DNA from: WHSW01 sp963722175
GTDB taxonomy: Bacteria > Actinomycetota > Thermoleophilia > Solirubrobacterales > 70-9
Length of the DNA stretch: 64,000 nucleotides
NCBI GenBank assembly: GCA_963722175.1
Contig: CAVRKA010000003.1
Location: 372,001-436,000, forward strand
Direction of reading: 5' to 3'
Positions 28,190 to 37,424 of the stretch are shown here, piece by piece. Position 1 is the first letter of the stretch, and each line of letters begins with the position of its first letter. A program made the position numbers and the translations under genes. Under the pieces are notes generated by a model. That model was not told where the DNA came from. It did not search any database and worked only from the letters and a program-made list of their open reading frames with translations.

Positions 28190-28861
28190 TCAGAACGGAA
28201 GCGGCCCATCGGCGAGGCTCGCGACCACCCAATCGGCACCGGCCGCACCGAGCTGCTCGACCGAGTACTCGCCGGTGGCGACCCCCACGACCCGGATCCC
28301 GGCGCCGTGGGCGGCGTCGACGTCGCGGGGGGTGTCGCCCGTGGCGATCGAGCCGGCGCGGTCGAGCTCGCCGCCCGCCGCGGCCGCGGCGCGGTCGAGC
28401 GCCACCCGGCAGACGTCGACGCGCTCGTTTGCGTCCGACCCGTAGCCACCGAAGGAAAAGAAGCGGTTGAGATCGGCGCGGGCGAGCTTGATCTCGGCCG
28501 CGGGCTCGGTGTTGCCGGTGATCAACCCGATCAGCCGGCCCTCGGCCGTCAGCCGCTCGAGCGTCTCGACCGCGCCCGGCATCACCCGATAGCCGGGTGA
28601 GGTCTCGACCTCCTCGGCCAGGTACCGCTCGCGCAGCTTCATCAGCGCGTCCATCTCCTCGGGCTGCGGCTCGCGACCGATCGCGCCGCGAAAGCAGGCG
28701 AGCCCGACCGCGGGGTCGGGGATGCCCTTGCCGGTGTAGTCGGGCACGTTGACCTCGACGTCCTGGAGCTCGAGGAAGGCCCTGTGCCAGGCGCGATCCG
28801 AGGCGCCTCCGGTCGAGATCAGCGTCCCGTCGATGTCGAATAACAGTGCGGCTTCAGCCAC
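28190..28861 (-). CDS. HAD-superfamily phosphatase (phosphoglycolate phosphatase-like)
   Basis: The 223-residue protein carries the HAD motif I DIDGTLI (nucleophile Asp10) near the start, a helical cap, motif II in LITGNT, and motif IV as ATGDTPRDVDAA. This fits a cytoplasmic sugar or glycolate phosphatase. Its ATG overlaps the end of pgi by 8 bases, so it is the last gene of the tkt-tal-transporter-pgi unit and may clear a sugar phosphate. The exact substrate is not readable. Confidence 0.85.
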   Translation of the reverse strand: MAEAALLFDIDGTLISTGGASDRAWHRAFLELQDVEVNVPDYTGKGIPDPAVGLACFRGAIGREPQPEEMDALMKLRERYLAEEVETSPGYRVMPGAVETLERLTAEGRLIGLITGNTEPAAEIKLARADLNRFFSFGGYGSDANERVDVCRVALDRAAAAAGGELDRAGSIATGDTPRDVDAAHGAGIRVVGVATGEYSVEQLGAAGADWVVASLADGPLPF

Positions 28862-30452
28862 CGGTGCGGTTCTCTCGATAGCGCCTGATCAGCTCGTTGG
28901 TGGACGAGTCGTGCGCAACCTCGCCATCGCCCTGAAGCTCCGGGATGATCGCCTTGGCCAGCACCTTTCCGAGCTCCACCCCCCACTGATCGAACGAGTC
29001 GATGCCCCAGATCGTCCCCTGGGTGAACACGGAGTGCTCGTAGAGGGCGACGAGGCTGCCGAGCGTCCTCGGGTCGAGGCGCTGCGCCATGAGCACGTTC
29101 GTCGGGCGGTTGCCCTCGAAGTTCCGGTACGGCTCGCCCGGCGGGGCGTCCTTCCCGAAGGCGAGCGCCTCGGCCTGCGCGAAGACGTTCGAGATCAGCT
29201 TGTCGTGGTGGTCTCCGAGCGGGTTGAGCGGCTCGTAGAAGCCGATCAGGTCGCACGGGATCAGCTTCGTCCCCTGGTGGATCAGCTGATAGAAGGAGTG
29301 CTGGCCGTTGGTCCCGGGCTCGCCCCAGTAGACGGCGCCGGTTTCGTAATCCACCGGCTCGCCGCCGAGCGTCACGTGCTTGCCGTTCGACTCCATCGTC
29401 AGCTGCTGCAGGTAGGCCGGAAAGCGCTTCAAGTACTGCTCGTAGGGCAGCACGGCGACCGTCTGGCTGCCGAAGAAGTCGCCGTACCAGACGTTCAGCA
29501 AGCCGAGCAGGGCCGGCAGGTTCTGGCCGGTGGGCGCCTCGAGGAAGTGCTCGTCGACGGCGTGGAAGCCGGCCAGCATCTCGGCGAACGCCTCCGGGCC
29601 GATCGCGAGCATGGTCGAGAGCCCGATCGCCGAGTCCATCGAATAGCGGCCTCCCACCCACTCCCAGAAGCCGAACATGTTGTGGGTGTCGATCCCGAAC
29701 TCGGCGACGCCCTCGGCGTTGGTCGAGACGGCGACGAAGTGCTTGGCGACGGCCGACTCGTCGCCCCCGAGCCCGGCCAGCGACCACTCGCGGGCGGTGT
29801 GCGCGTTGGTCATGGTCTCCAGGGTCGTGAACGTCTTCGAGCTGACCACGAACATCGTTTCGTCGGGCTCCAGATCCCGCGTTGCTTCAACGAAGTCGGT
29901 GCCGTCGACGTTGGAGACGAAGCGGAAGGTCATCTCGCGCCTCGAGTAGTGGCGCAGCGCCTCGTAGGCCATCACCGGCCCCAGGTCCGAGCCGCCGATC
30001 CCGATGTTGATCACGTTGCGGATCGGCTTCCCGGTCTGGCCCTTCCACTCGCCCGAGCGGATCCGCTCGGCGAACGAGCCCATCCGGTCGAGCGTCTGAT
30101 GCACCTCCTTGACCACGTCGACACCGTCGACGACCAGCGAGCGCTCCCGCGGCATCCGCAGCGCGACGTGGAGGACGGCGCGGTCCTCGGAGGTATTGAT
30201 GTGCTCGCCCGCGAACATCGCGTCGCGCCGCTCGGCAAGGCCGCACTCGTCGGCGAGCGCGACCAGCAGCCCGAGCGTCTCGTCGGTGATCCGGTTCTTG
30301 GAGTAGTCGAGGTAGAGGCCCTCCGCCTCGGCGGTCAGCCGGGTGCCGCGATCCGGGTCGGCGGCGAACAGGTCGCGCAGGTGGCGCGGCGCGAGCTCCG
30401 CGTGATGGGCCTCGAGCGCCTTCCAGCCGGGGCGCTCGCGCAGCGCGCTCAC
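28854..30452 (-). CDS. pgi: Glucose-6-phosphate isomerase
   Basis: Pgi interconverts glucose-6-phosphate and fructose-6-phosphate in the cytoplasm. The signatures NIGIGGSDLGP, FVVSSKTFTTLETMTNA and the catalytic region GQHSFYQLIHQGTKLIPCD are intact. The length of 532 residues is typical. The GTG at 30452 overlaps the stop of the sugar transporter (GTGA). A longer frame upstream runs under the transporter and is not used. Confidence 0.96.
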   Translation of the reverse strand: MSALRERPGWKALEAHHAELAPRHLRDLFAADPDRGTRLTAEAEGLYLDYSKNRITDETLGLLVALADECGLAERRDAMFAGEHINTSEDRAVLHVALRMPRERSLVVDGVDVVKEVHQTLDRMGSFAERIRSGEWKGQTGKPIRNVINIGIGGSDLGPVMAYEALRHYSRREMTFRFVSNVDGTDFVEATRDLEPDETMFVVSSKTFTTLETMTNAHTAREWSLAGLGGDESAVAKHFVAVSTNAEGVAEFGIDTHNMFGFWEWVGGRYSMDSAIGLSTMLAIGPEAFAEMLAGFHAVDEHFLEAPTGQNLPALLGLLNVWYGDFFGSQTVAVLPYEQYLKRFPAYLQQLTMESNGKHVTLGGEPVDYETGAVYWGEPGTNGQHSFYQLIHQGTKLIPCDLIGFYEPLNPLGDHHDKLISNVFAQAEALAFGKDAPPGEPYRNFEGNRPTNVLMAQRLDPRTLGSLVALYEHSVFTQGTIWGIDSFDQWGVELGKVLAKAIIPELQGDGEVAHDSSTNELIRRYRENRTGG

Positions 30453-31789
30453 GCTTTGGCCTCGTGCTTGGCGACCCGCTCCTCGAACACGGCCTGGATC
30501 TCCTCGAGACGCTTGCCCTTCGTCTCCGGAACCAGCGCCTTGCAGAAGAAGAAGGTCAGCACGCAGATTCCCGCGTAGAACAGGAAGGCGCCGCTGCGCC
30601 CGAGCGCGTCGATCAGGAGCAGGAAGGTCAGCGAGACGACGAAGTTGAAGAACCAGTTCGCCATCGTCCCGACGGCGGCGGCCTTGCTGCGCACCTCGAG
30701 CGGGTAGAGCTCCGCGTTCAGCAACCAGAAAATCGGGCCGAGGCTGACCGCGAACGCGGCGACGTAGAGCATCAGGGCGCCGATCGCGATCACCGAGCCG
30801 AGCGTGCTGCCGGCGCCGGTGGCGAACACGAGCGCCAGCGAGCTCAGCGCCATCGCCATGACGGCGCTGCCGATCAGCAGCAGCGGGCGGCGCCCGGTCC
30901 GGTCGAGCAGCCTGATCGCGACCAGGGTCATCCCCACGTTGACGATCCCGACCGCGACCGAGGCGAGGATCGCCGCCGCCGACGACTCGACCCCGGTGAA
31001 CTGCACGATCGTCGGCGCGTAGTAGATCACCGTGTTGATCCCGGAGACCTGCTGCAGGATCGCGAGCCCGACCCCGACCACCAGCGCCGCCTTGATCACC
31101 GGATGCATCAGGTCGCTCCAGGTGCCCGGCTTGGCGGCCACCTCGCCCCTGATCTCGACGATCTCCTGCTCGATCGTGTCCGGATCGCCGGAGCGCACGC
31201 GCGCGAGCACGGCGCGGGCCTCGAAATCGCGGCCGGCCATCACCAGCCAGCGCGGGCTCTGGGGCATGTTCAGCATCCCGATCCCGAGCGCGAGCGCGGG
31301 CAGGGCGCCGAGACCGAGCATCCAGCGCCATTCCTCGCTGGCATCGAAGATCAGCCCGACGACATAGGCCACCACGATGCCCACCGTGACCGCGAGCTGG
31401 AAGAAGGTGACCAGCCGGCCGCGGATGTCGGGGGGCGCGACCTCGGAGATGTAGACCGGCGCGGTCGCGGAGGCGAGCCCGATCGCGACGCCCAGGAACA
31501 TGCGGGCGATCACCAGCACAGCAGTGTCCGGCGCGAACGCGCAGACCAGCGAGCCCACGAAGAAGACAACCGACGAGGCGATGATCAGGATCCGGCGCCC
31601 GTAGGCGTCCGAGAGGCGGCCCGCGAAGGCGGCGCCGACGACGGCGCCGATCGGGACGGCGCCGACGACCAGCCCGGACTGGAAGCTGGTCAGGTCGAAA
31701 TCCGGAGTGATGAACAGCAGGGCCCCGGCGATCACGCCGGTGTCGTAGCCGAACAGCAGGCCGCCGAGGCCCGCGATCGCCGCCGTCAT
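30449..31789 (-). CDS. Sugar/proton symporter, MFS sugar porter family
   Basis: Twelve membrane segments and all the sugar-porter signatures are present: GGLLFGYDTGVIAGAL, the loop motif GRLSDAYGRR, PQSPRWLV, QQVSGINTVIYYAPTI, and the final PETKGKRLEEI. Relatives carry glucose, xylose, galactose or inositol. Lying between tal and pgi, it probably feeds hexose or pentose into the enzymes around it. The ATG at 31789 starts right at the first membrane segment, so the cytoplasmic tail is very short. Homology may begin a few codons earlier, but no canonical start is in frame. A perfect palindrome (GTGATCTGATCAC) lies at 31839-31851, between tal and this gene. Confidence 0.9.
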   Translation of the reverse strand: MTAAIAGLGGLLFGYDTGVIAGALLFITPDFDLTSFQSGLVVGAVPIGAVVGAAFAGRLSDAYGRRILIIASSVVFFVGSLVCAFAPDTAVLVIARMFLGVAIGLASATAPVYISEVAPPDIRGRLVTFFQLAVTVGIVVAYVVGLIFDASEEWRWMLGLGALPALALGIGMLNMPQSPRWLVMAGRDFEARAVLARVRSGDPDTIEQEIVEIRGEVAAKPGTWSDLMHPVIKAALVVGVGLAILQQVSGINTVIYYAPTIVQFTGVESSAAAILASVAVGIVNVGMTLVAIRLLDRTGRRPLLLIGSAVMAMALSSLALVFATGAGSTLGSVIAIGALMLYVAAFAVSLGPIFWLLNAELYPLEVRSKAAAVGTMANWFFNFVVSLTFLLLIDALGRSGAFLFYAGICVLTFFFCKALVPETKGKRLEEIQAVFEERVAKHEAKA

Positions 31790-31852
31790 GACGACGTTGC
31801 GCCCGACCTGGCGCGGATCGATGGCGGCGTTCCCCTCCGTGATCAGATCACC

Positions 31853-32914
31853 TCAGGCGAGCTGCTTGGAAACCGTGTCGAGCATGTCGCGCCAGGAGGA
31901 GTTGAACGACTCCTTGCCCTCCTCCTGGAGGCGGACGGCGAGCGCGTCGGTGTCGATGCCGGCGTCGTTGAACGCCTTCAGCGTCTCCTCGGCGTCGCCG
32001 CCGTCGACGGGCAGCGGCTCGTCGGCCGTGCCGTGATCGGCGAACGCGAGCAGCGTCTTCTCCGGCATCGTGTTGACGGTGAACGGCGAGGCGAGGCCCT
32101 CGATGTACAGCACGTCGGAGGCGTCCGGGTCCTTCGTTCCCGTGCTCGCCCACAGCAGCCGCTGCGCCTTCGCCCCCTCGTTTCGCAGCCGCATCGCGCG
32201 GTCGGAGTCGAGCAGCTCGCGGTAGGCGGCGTAGGTGCGCTTGCCGATCGCGATCCCGAGCTGGTTGCGCAGCTCGTCCGGGACCTCGTCGGTGACGGCC
32301 GCGTCCCAGCGGCTGATGAACAGCGAGGCCACCGAGGCCACGTCGGGGTTGAGGCCCGCCTCGACGCGGCGCTCGAGCCCGCGCATGTACGCGTCGGCGG
32401 CCCCCAGGTAGTGCTCTCTCGAGAACAGCAGGGTGACGTTGACGGGGATGCCGGCGAAGATCGTCTCCTCGATGGCCTTACAGCCGGCGCCGGTGCCGGG
32501 GATCTTGATGAAGAAGTTCTCCTCCGCCCGCCCGTAGAGCTCGGCCGCCTGCTTGATCGTCGCCTCGGCGTCGTCTGCAAGCAGCGGCGAGACCTCGAGC
32601 GAGACGCGCCCGTCGATCGTGGTGCGCTCGTGGACCGGCTTGAACAGCTCCGCGGCGCGGCGCAGGTCGGTCAGCGCGAGCTCGAAGAACAGCGCCTCGT
32701 CCTCCAGGCCCCGGCCGCTGAGCTCGGCGATCTGGTCGTCGTAGGCCGAGCCGCCGCCGATCGCCTTGTCGAAGATCGTCGGGTTCGACGTCAACCCGGT
32801 GACCGAGTACTCGTCGATATAGGCGGCGAGCGTGCCGTCGTCGAGCATCGTCCGCGTGATGTTGTCGACCCAGAGGCTCTGGCCGGCGTCGTGGAGTTGC
32901 TGGGTTGGCTTCAT
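31853..32914 (-). CDS. tal: Transaldolase
   Basis: Transaldolase moves a dihydroxyacetone unit between sugar phosphates in the non-oxidative pentose phosphate pathway. The 353-residue protein has the substrate opening TGLTSNPTIFDKAI and the Schiff-base lysine in FIKIPGTGAG, as in the longer actinobacterial transaldolases. The ribosome site AAGGAG lies 7 bases before the ATG and inside the end of tkt, whose stop directly abuts this start. Confidence 0.95.
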   Translation of the reverse strand: MKPTQQLHDAGQSLWVDNITRTMLDDGTLAAYIDEYSVTGLTSNPTIFDKAIGGGSAYDDQIAELSGRGLEDEALFFELALTDLRRAAELFKPVHERTTIDGRVSLEVSPLLADDAEATIKQAAELYGRAEENFFIKIPGTGAGCKAIEETIFAGIPVNVTLLFSREHYLGAADAYMRGLERRVEAGLNPDVASVASLFISRWDAAVTDEVPDELRNQLGIAIGKRTYAAYRELLDSDRAMRLRNEGAKAQRLLWASTGTKDPDASDVLYIEGLASPFTVNTMPEKTLLAFADHGTADEPLPVDGGDAEETLKAFNDAGIDTDALAVRLQEEGKESFNSSWRDMLDTVSKQLA

Positions 32915-34993
32915 CTAACTCTCCTTGCCTAGTAGCTCGCGGGCCGCTTCGACGACCTTCTCTGGAGTGAACCCGAACTCGTTCAAGACATCCTTCAGCG
33001 GCGCGGATGAGCCGAACGTATGCATCCCGATCTTCCTCCCCTGCGGGCCCACGTAGTGGTCCCAGCCGAGGGTCGAGGCCTCCTCGATCGAGATCCGCGC
33101 CCCGACCGACGGCGGCAGCACCTCGTCGCGGTAGGCCTGGTCCTGCTGGTCGAAGAGCTCGAACGACGGGAGGCTGACGACCCGCGAGCGGACGCCGTCG
33201 GCGGCCAGCTGCTCATGAGCCCCGACCGCGATCGCGACGTCGCTGCCCGTGGCGATCAGGATCAGCTCCGGATCTCCGCCGTCGGCGTCGGCGAGCACGT
33301 AGCCGCCGCGCCGCAGGCCCTCGGCCGGCGCATACTTGGAGCGGTCGAGCACCGGGACGTTCTGGCGCGTCAGCACCAGGGCGACCGGGCCGTGGGTGCG
33401 GTCGACGGCGACCCGCCACGCCTCGGCGACCTCGTTCGCGTCGCACGGCCGGATCACGTTCAGCCCCGGGATCGCGCGCAGCGAGGCGAGCTGCTCCACC
33501 GGCTGGTGGGTCGGCCCGTCCTCGCCGAGCCCGATCGAGTCGTGGGTGAAGATGTGGATCACCGGCAGCTCCATCAGCGCCGAGAGCCGGATTGCGGGCC
33601 GCGCGTAGTCGGAGAAGGTCAGGTACGTCGACCACGACGGCCGCAGCTTCGAGAGCGAGAGCCCGTTCGAGACCGCCGCCGACTCGTGCTCGCGGATCCC
33701 GTAGTGGAACTGACGGCCCTCGCGGTTGTCGGGCTCGAAGTCGCCGCCGCTGATCTCCTCATCGAGACGGACCGTGGTCGAGTCGGTGAGGTCCGCCGAA
33801 CCCGAGACCAGCCACGGCACCTGCTCGGCGATCGCGTTCTGAACCCGGTGCGAGGCCTTGCGGGTCGCGATCCCCTTCTCGTCGGGGTCGAACGATGGGA
33901 TGTCGCGGTCCCACCCATCGGGCAGCTCCCGCCGCTGCATCGCGCCGATCTGGACCCCGAGGGACTTGTGATCGGTCTCGTAGCTGACCAGGAGCCGATC
34001 CCACTCCTCGCTGGCCGCCGCGCCGCTGGCCCCGATCCCGTCCGCGAAGCGCTCGCGGACACCGTCAGGCACGAGGAACTGGGCGTCCTCCGGCCAGCCG
34101 TAGGCCCGCTTGGTCTCCCGCACCTCCTCCTCGCCGAGCGGCTCGCCGTGGGCGGCGGCCGTGTCGACCTTGTGCGGGGATCCGTAGCCGATGTGGCTGT
34201 GGACGACGATCAGCGTGGGGCGATCACCGGTCTGCTTGAAGTCCTCGAAGGCACGGGCGATCTCGTTGAAGTCGTTCGCGTCCTGCACCTCGGTGACGTG
34301 CCAGCCGTAGCCGGCGAAGCGCTCGCCGACGTCGTCGTCGTAGGTGATCTCCGTGTGACCGTCGATCGTGATGTGGTTGTTGTCGTAGATCCAGCAGAGG
34401 TTGTCCAGCTTCTGGTGTCCGGCAAAGGAGGCGGCCTCGTGGGAGACCCCCTCCATCAGGCAGCCATCCCCGGCGATCACGTACGTGTCGAAGTCGAAGA
34501 GCTCGAACCCGGGACGGTTGAAGCGCTTCGCCTGCCACTTGGCGGCGACGGCCATCCCGACCGAGGTTGCGACGCCCTGGCCGAGTGGCCCTGTCGTCGT
34601 CTCGACCCCGGAGGTCCAGCGGTACTCGGGGTGGCCCGGGGCCTTCGAGTCGAGCTGACGGAAGCTTTCGATGTCCTCGAGGGTCACCGAGAGCCGCCCC
34701 TCCACCTCGTAGTCGGGGTCGACCGCGCGCACCCCCGCGAGGTGCAGGAGCGAGTACAGGAGCATCGAGGCGTGGCCGGCGGACAGCACGAAGCGGTCGC
34801 GATTCGGCCAGATCGGCTCCACAGGATCGAACCGCAGGAAGCGCTGCCAGAGGACGTAGGCCACCGGAGCCAGTGCCATCGGCGTCCCCGGGTGGCCCGA
34901 GTTCGCCTTCTGGATCGCGTCGATCGAGAGCGTCCGGATCGTATTGACCGCGAGCTCGTCGATCTCGTCGAACGGCTGGTCGGCGGCGGCCAT
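32915..34993 (-). CDS. tkt: Transketolase
   Basis: Transketolase transfers two-carbon units using thiamine diphosphate. The 692-residue protein contains NSGHPGTPMALAP, the cofactor and metal motif GDGCLMEGVSHEAASFAG...NNHITIDG, and HDSIGLGEDGPTHQPVEQL. The start ATG at 34993 is chosen because the upstream frame lies under rpiA and because TAGGCT, a probable -10, ends 7 bases before it. It opens a minus-strand unit tkt-tal-transporter-pgi-HAD. Confidence 0.96.
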   Translation of the reverse strand: MAAADQPFDEIDELAVNTIRTLSIDAIQKANSGHPGTPMALAPVAYVLWQRFLRFDPVEPIWPNRDRFVLSAGHASMLLYSLLHLAGVRAVDPDYEVEGRLSVTLEDIESFRQLDSKAPGHPEYRWTSGVETTTGPLGQGVATSVGMAVAAKWQAKRFNRPGFELFDFDTYVIAGDGCLMEGVSHEAASFAGHQKLDNLCWIYDNNHITIDGHTEITYDDDVGERFAGYGWHVTEVQDANDFNEIARAFEDFKQTGDRPTLIVVHSHIGYGSPHKVDTAAAHGEPLGEEEVRETKRAYGWPEDAQFLVPDGVRERFADGIGASGAAASEEWDRLLVSYETDHKSLGVQIGAMQRRELPDGWDRDIPSFDPDEKGIATRKASHRVQNAIAEQVPWLVSGSADLTDSTTVRLDEEISGGDFEPDNREGRQFHYGIREHESAAVSNGLSLSKLRPSWSTYLTFSDYARPAIRLSALMELPVIHIFTHDSIGLGEDGPTHQPVEQLASLRAIPGLNVIRPCDANEVAEAWRVAVDRTHGPVALVLTRQNVPVLDRSKYAPAEGLRRGGYVLADADGGDPELILIATGSDVAIAVGAHEQLAADGVRSRVVSLPSFELFDQQDQAYRDEVLPPSVGARISIEEASTLGWDHYVGPQGRKIGMHTFGSSAPLKDVLNEFGFTPEKVVEAARELLGKES

Positions 34994-35024
34994 GGCTCGC
35001 AGCCTAATCGGGTTAGATAACGAG
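34994..35024. promoter_or_regulatory. Divergent leaderless promoters of tkt and rpiA
   Basis: Only 31 bases separate the two start codons. Leftward, TAGGCT lies 7 bases before the tkt ATG. Rightward, TTAGAT (35013-35018) lies 6 bases before the rpiA GTG. Each promoter's -35 region must lie inside the other gene, so the two transcription starts should interfere or be co-regulated. Confidence 0.6.
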
Positions 35025-35669
35025 GTGGCTGCCGACGACGAGAAGCGCCTCGCCGCCGAGGCGGCCGCCGGGCTGGTCACCGACGGGATGCTCGTCGGGC
35101 TTGGCACGGGCTCGACCGTCGCCCACCTGCTGCCGGCGCTCGCCGCGCGCCAGCTCGAGGGGATCCGCTGCGTCGCGACCTCGGTGGCCACCGAGGAGCA
35201 GGGGCGCAAGCTCGGGATCCCGGTCGAGCCCTTCGAATCGATCGAGCGCCTCGACATCGCGATCGACGGCGCCGATCAGATCGCCCCGGACGGCTGGCTG
35301 GTGAAGGGCGGCGGCGGAGCCCACACCCGGGAGAAGATCGTCGCCGCGGCGGCGGAGCGGTTCGTCGTCATCGCGGACTCCTCCAAGCCGGTCGACGAGC
35401 TCGAGGTACCCGTGCCGCTCGAGCTGCACCGCTTCGGGCTCGCCGCGACGCTGACCGAGCTCCGCGACGCGGTGATCCGCGAGGGCACCGACCCGTCGCC
35501 CGACGGCGGCGTGATCGCCGACTGGTTCGGCGAGGTCAAGGACCCGATCGTGCTCGCCGGCCGGCTGTCCGCGACGCCCGGCGTCGTCGACCACGGCCTC
35601 TTCCCCCCCGGCCTGGTCGCGGACGTGATCGTCGCCCGCGGCGACGTGGTCGAGCACATCGCCGTCTAG
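35025..35669 (+). CDS. rpiA: Ribose-5-phosphate isomerase A
   Basis: RpiA interconverts ribose-5-phosphate and ribulose-5-phosphate. The 214-residue protein has GLGTGSTVAH, DGADQI, and KGGGGAHTREKIVAAAAERFVVIAD, all diagnostic. I use the GTG at 35025 since it matches the family N-terminus (helix, then GMLVGLGTGST) and follows a -10 box by 6 bases. An in-frame TTG at 35013 is less likely. Confidence 0.94.
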   Translation: MAADDEKRLAAEAAAGLVTDGMLVGLGTGSTVAHLLPALAARQLEGIRCVATSVATEEQGRKLGIPVEPFESIERLDIAIDGADQIAPDGWLVKGGGGAHTREKIVAAAAERFVVIADSSKPVDELEVPVPLELHRFGLAATLTELRDAVIREGTDPSPDGGVIADWFGEVKDPIVLAGRLSATPGVVDHGLFPPGLVADVIVARGDVVEHIAV

Positions 35670-35690
35670 CGCGAACCAATCGGTTTCGCG
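35670..35690. terminator. Short hairpin between convergent rpiA and pgl
   Basis: CGCGAA and TTCGCG form a stem with an extra CC/GG pair inside. The structure fills the whole 22-base gap between the two stops, so it could serve both strands. It is weak and has no T tract on the plus side beyond TT. Confidence 0.4.
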
Positions 35691-35691
35691 T

Positions 35692-36363
35692 TCAACTGCT
35701 GGATGCGAGACCGATCGATTCGGCGCTGGCGAGCAGGGTCGCGTCGTGGGCGCGCACCCGGCCGGCCGGGATCGACGGATCGCCGGCGCGCAGCTTGGCG
35801 AGCGCCTCCTGCTTGTCCTCCCCCGTTACCAACCACAGGACGCTTCGGGCCGCCTCCAGCGCCGCGTAGGTCAGCGTCATCCGGCGCCGGCCCATGTACT
35901 CCCCGGTGACCGCGACAGGGCGATCGGTCACCCCCAGCACGGGGTCGGCCGGGACCAGCGAGGCGGTGTGGCCGTCGGGGCCGAGGCCGAGGTGCACGAG
36001 GTCGAGCGAGTCGGGGAGCTCGCCCGCGTAGCGAGCCGCGGCGGCCTCGAGGTCCTCGTCGTCGACCGGCATCGGCCTCACCCGCGCCGCGCCCGCGGCG
36101 GGCAGACTGGCGAGCAGGTGGGTGAGGTTGCGATCAGGGTCACCCTCCGGGGCGATCCGCTCGTCGACCTGGAAGACGTCGATCCGCTGCCAGTCGAGGT
36201 CGTGGTCGCCGAGCAGCTCGAACATCCGCCACGGCGCGTGGCCACCGCTGACGGCGAGCGAGAACGTGCCGCGTTCGTCGATCGATCCGCGCGCCGCCTC
36301 GGCGATCAACTCGGCGCCGCGGCCGGCAGCGGCCTTGGCGTCAGGGAGGACCTCCTCCCTCAC
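35692..36363 (-). CDS. pgl: 6-phosphogluconolactonase
   Basis: Pgl hydrolyses 6-phosphogluconolactone in the oxidative pentose phosphate pathway. The 223-residue DevB/SOL-type protein shows ALSGG-like LAVSGGHAP, FQVDERIAPEGDPDRN and LGLGPDGHTASLVP. The GTG start overlaps the gnd stop (GTGA). Together with the divergent zwf, all three oxidative-branch enzymes are encoded within 3.2 kb. Confidence 0.94.
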   Translation of the reverse strand: MREEVLPDAKAAAGRGAELIAEAARGSIDERGTFSLAVSGGHAPWRMFELLGDHDLDWQRIDVFQVDERIAPEGDPDRNLTHLLASLPAAGAARVRPMPVDDEDLEAAAARYAGELPDSLDLVHLGLGPDGHTASLVPADPVLGVTDRPVAVTGEYMGRRRMTLTYAALEAARSVLWLVTGEDKQEALAKLRAGDPSIPAGRVRAHDATLLASAESIGLASSS

Positions 36364-37376
36364 TCCTGCTTCTCGTCGTGGCCGCCGAACTGCTTGCGCA
36401 TCGCCGAGAGCACCTTGTCGGCGAAGTCGTCGAGATCGCGGGAGGCGAAGCGCGAGTAGAGGGCATTCGAGAGCACCGGCGCCGGGACGCCCTCCTCGAT
36501 CGCCGCGATCGAGGTCCAGCGGCCCTCGCCCGAGTCCGAGACGCGGCCCTCGAAGCCCTCGAGGTCCGGCGACTCCGCCAGCGCCGCCGCGGTCAGGTCG
36601 AGCAGCCAGGAGCCGATCACGCTGCCGCGGCGCCAGACCTCGGCGACCTCGGGGATGTCGAGCTCGTACTGGTAGTACTCCGGATCGCTCAGCGGCGCCG
36701 TCTCGGCGTCCGCCTCGCGGGCGTGCTTGCCGGCGTCGGCGTTCTTGAGGATGTTGAGGCCCTCGGCGTAGGCGGCCATCACCCCGTACTCGATCCCGTT
36801 GTGGACCATCTTCACGAAGTGGCCGGCGCCGCTGGGGCCGCAGTGCAGGTAGCCGTTCTCGGCGGTCGAGGGGTCGCCGCTGCGACCCGGGGTGCGCTCG
36901 GCCGAGTCGACTCCGGGGGCGATCGTCGCGAAGATCGGGTCGAGCCGCTGGACGGCGTCATCGGGACCGCCGATCATCAGGCAGTAGCCGCGGTCGAGGC
37001 CGAAGACGCCGCCCGAGGTACCGCAGTCGATGTAGTCGATGCCGCGCTCGGCGAATGCCTGCGAGCGCCGCATGTCGTCGCGGTAGTAGGAGTTGCCGCC
37101 GTCGATGATCGCGTCCCCGGCCTCGAGCCGACCGGCGAGCTCGTTGACGGTGCTCTCGGTGATCTCCCCGGCAGGGACCATCACCCAGGCGGCACGCGGC
37201 TGCTCGAGCTTGGCGACGAAGTCGTCGAGCGACTCGGCGCCGGTGGCGCCCTCGCCGTCGAGCGTCGCGACCGCGTCGGGGTTGACGTCGAAGACGACGC
37301 AGTCGTGGCCGTCGCGCATCAGCCGGCGCACCAGGTTGGCGCCCATCCGCCCGAGTCCGACCATGCCCAACTGCAT
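36360..37376 (-). CDS. gnd: 6-phosphogluconate dehydrogenase (short, decarboxylating type)
   Basis: This enzyme oxidises and decarboxylates 6-phosphogluconate to ribulose-5-phosphate. The N-terminal dinucleotide motif GLGRMGANLVRRL is followed by DGGNSYYRDD, the substrate motif CGTSGGVFGLDRGYC and catalytic KMVHNGIEYG. At 338 residues it belongs to the shorter bacterial class that lacks the long C-terminal tail of the E. coli enzyme. The ATG at 37376 lies 7 bases after TAGTAT. The frame continuing upstream lies antisense to zwf and is ignored. Confidence 0.94.
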   Translation of the reverse strand: MQLGMVGLGRMGANLVRRLMRDGHDCVVFDVNPDAVATLDGEGATGAESLDDFVAKLEQPRAAWVMVPAGEITESTVNELAGRLEAGDAIIDGGNSYYRDDMRRSQAFAERGIDYIDCGTSGGVFGLDRGYCLMIGGPDDAVQRLDPIFATIAPGVDSAERTPGRSGDPSTAENGYLHCGPSGAGHFVKMVHNGIEYGVMAAYAEGLNILKNADAGKHAREADAETAPLSDPEYYQYELDIPEVAEVWRRGSVIGSWLLDLTAAALAESPDLEGFEGRVSDSGEGRWTSIAAIEEGVPAPVLSNALYSRFASRDLDDFADKVLSAMRKQFGGHDEKQE

Positions 37377-37424
37377 GGTGCGGATACTAAGCGCAGCGGC
37401 CGGTGCGACTAGTCTGCGGCCTCG
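37377..37424. promoter_or_regulatory. Divergent leaderless promoters of gnd and zwf
   Basis: The 48-base gap contains TAGTAT, read leftward, 7 bases before the gnd ATG, and TAGTCT (37410-37415) 9 bases before the zwf ATG. The two -10 boxes are about 20 bases apart, so the polymerase footprints overlap. Confidence 0.6.

Noticed and set aside
30464..32932. 822-codon plus-strand open frame opposite the sugar transporter and tal
   Set aside because: Composition is that of an antisense shadow (Arg, Asp, Gln, His-rich), with no domain and with two well-supported genes on the other strand.
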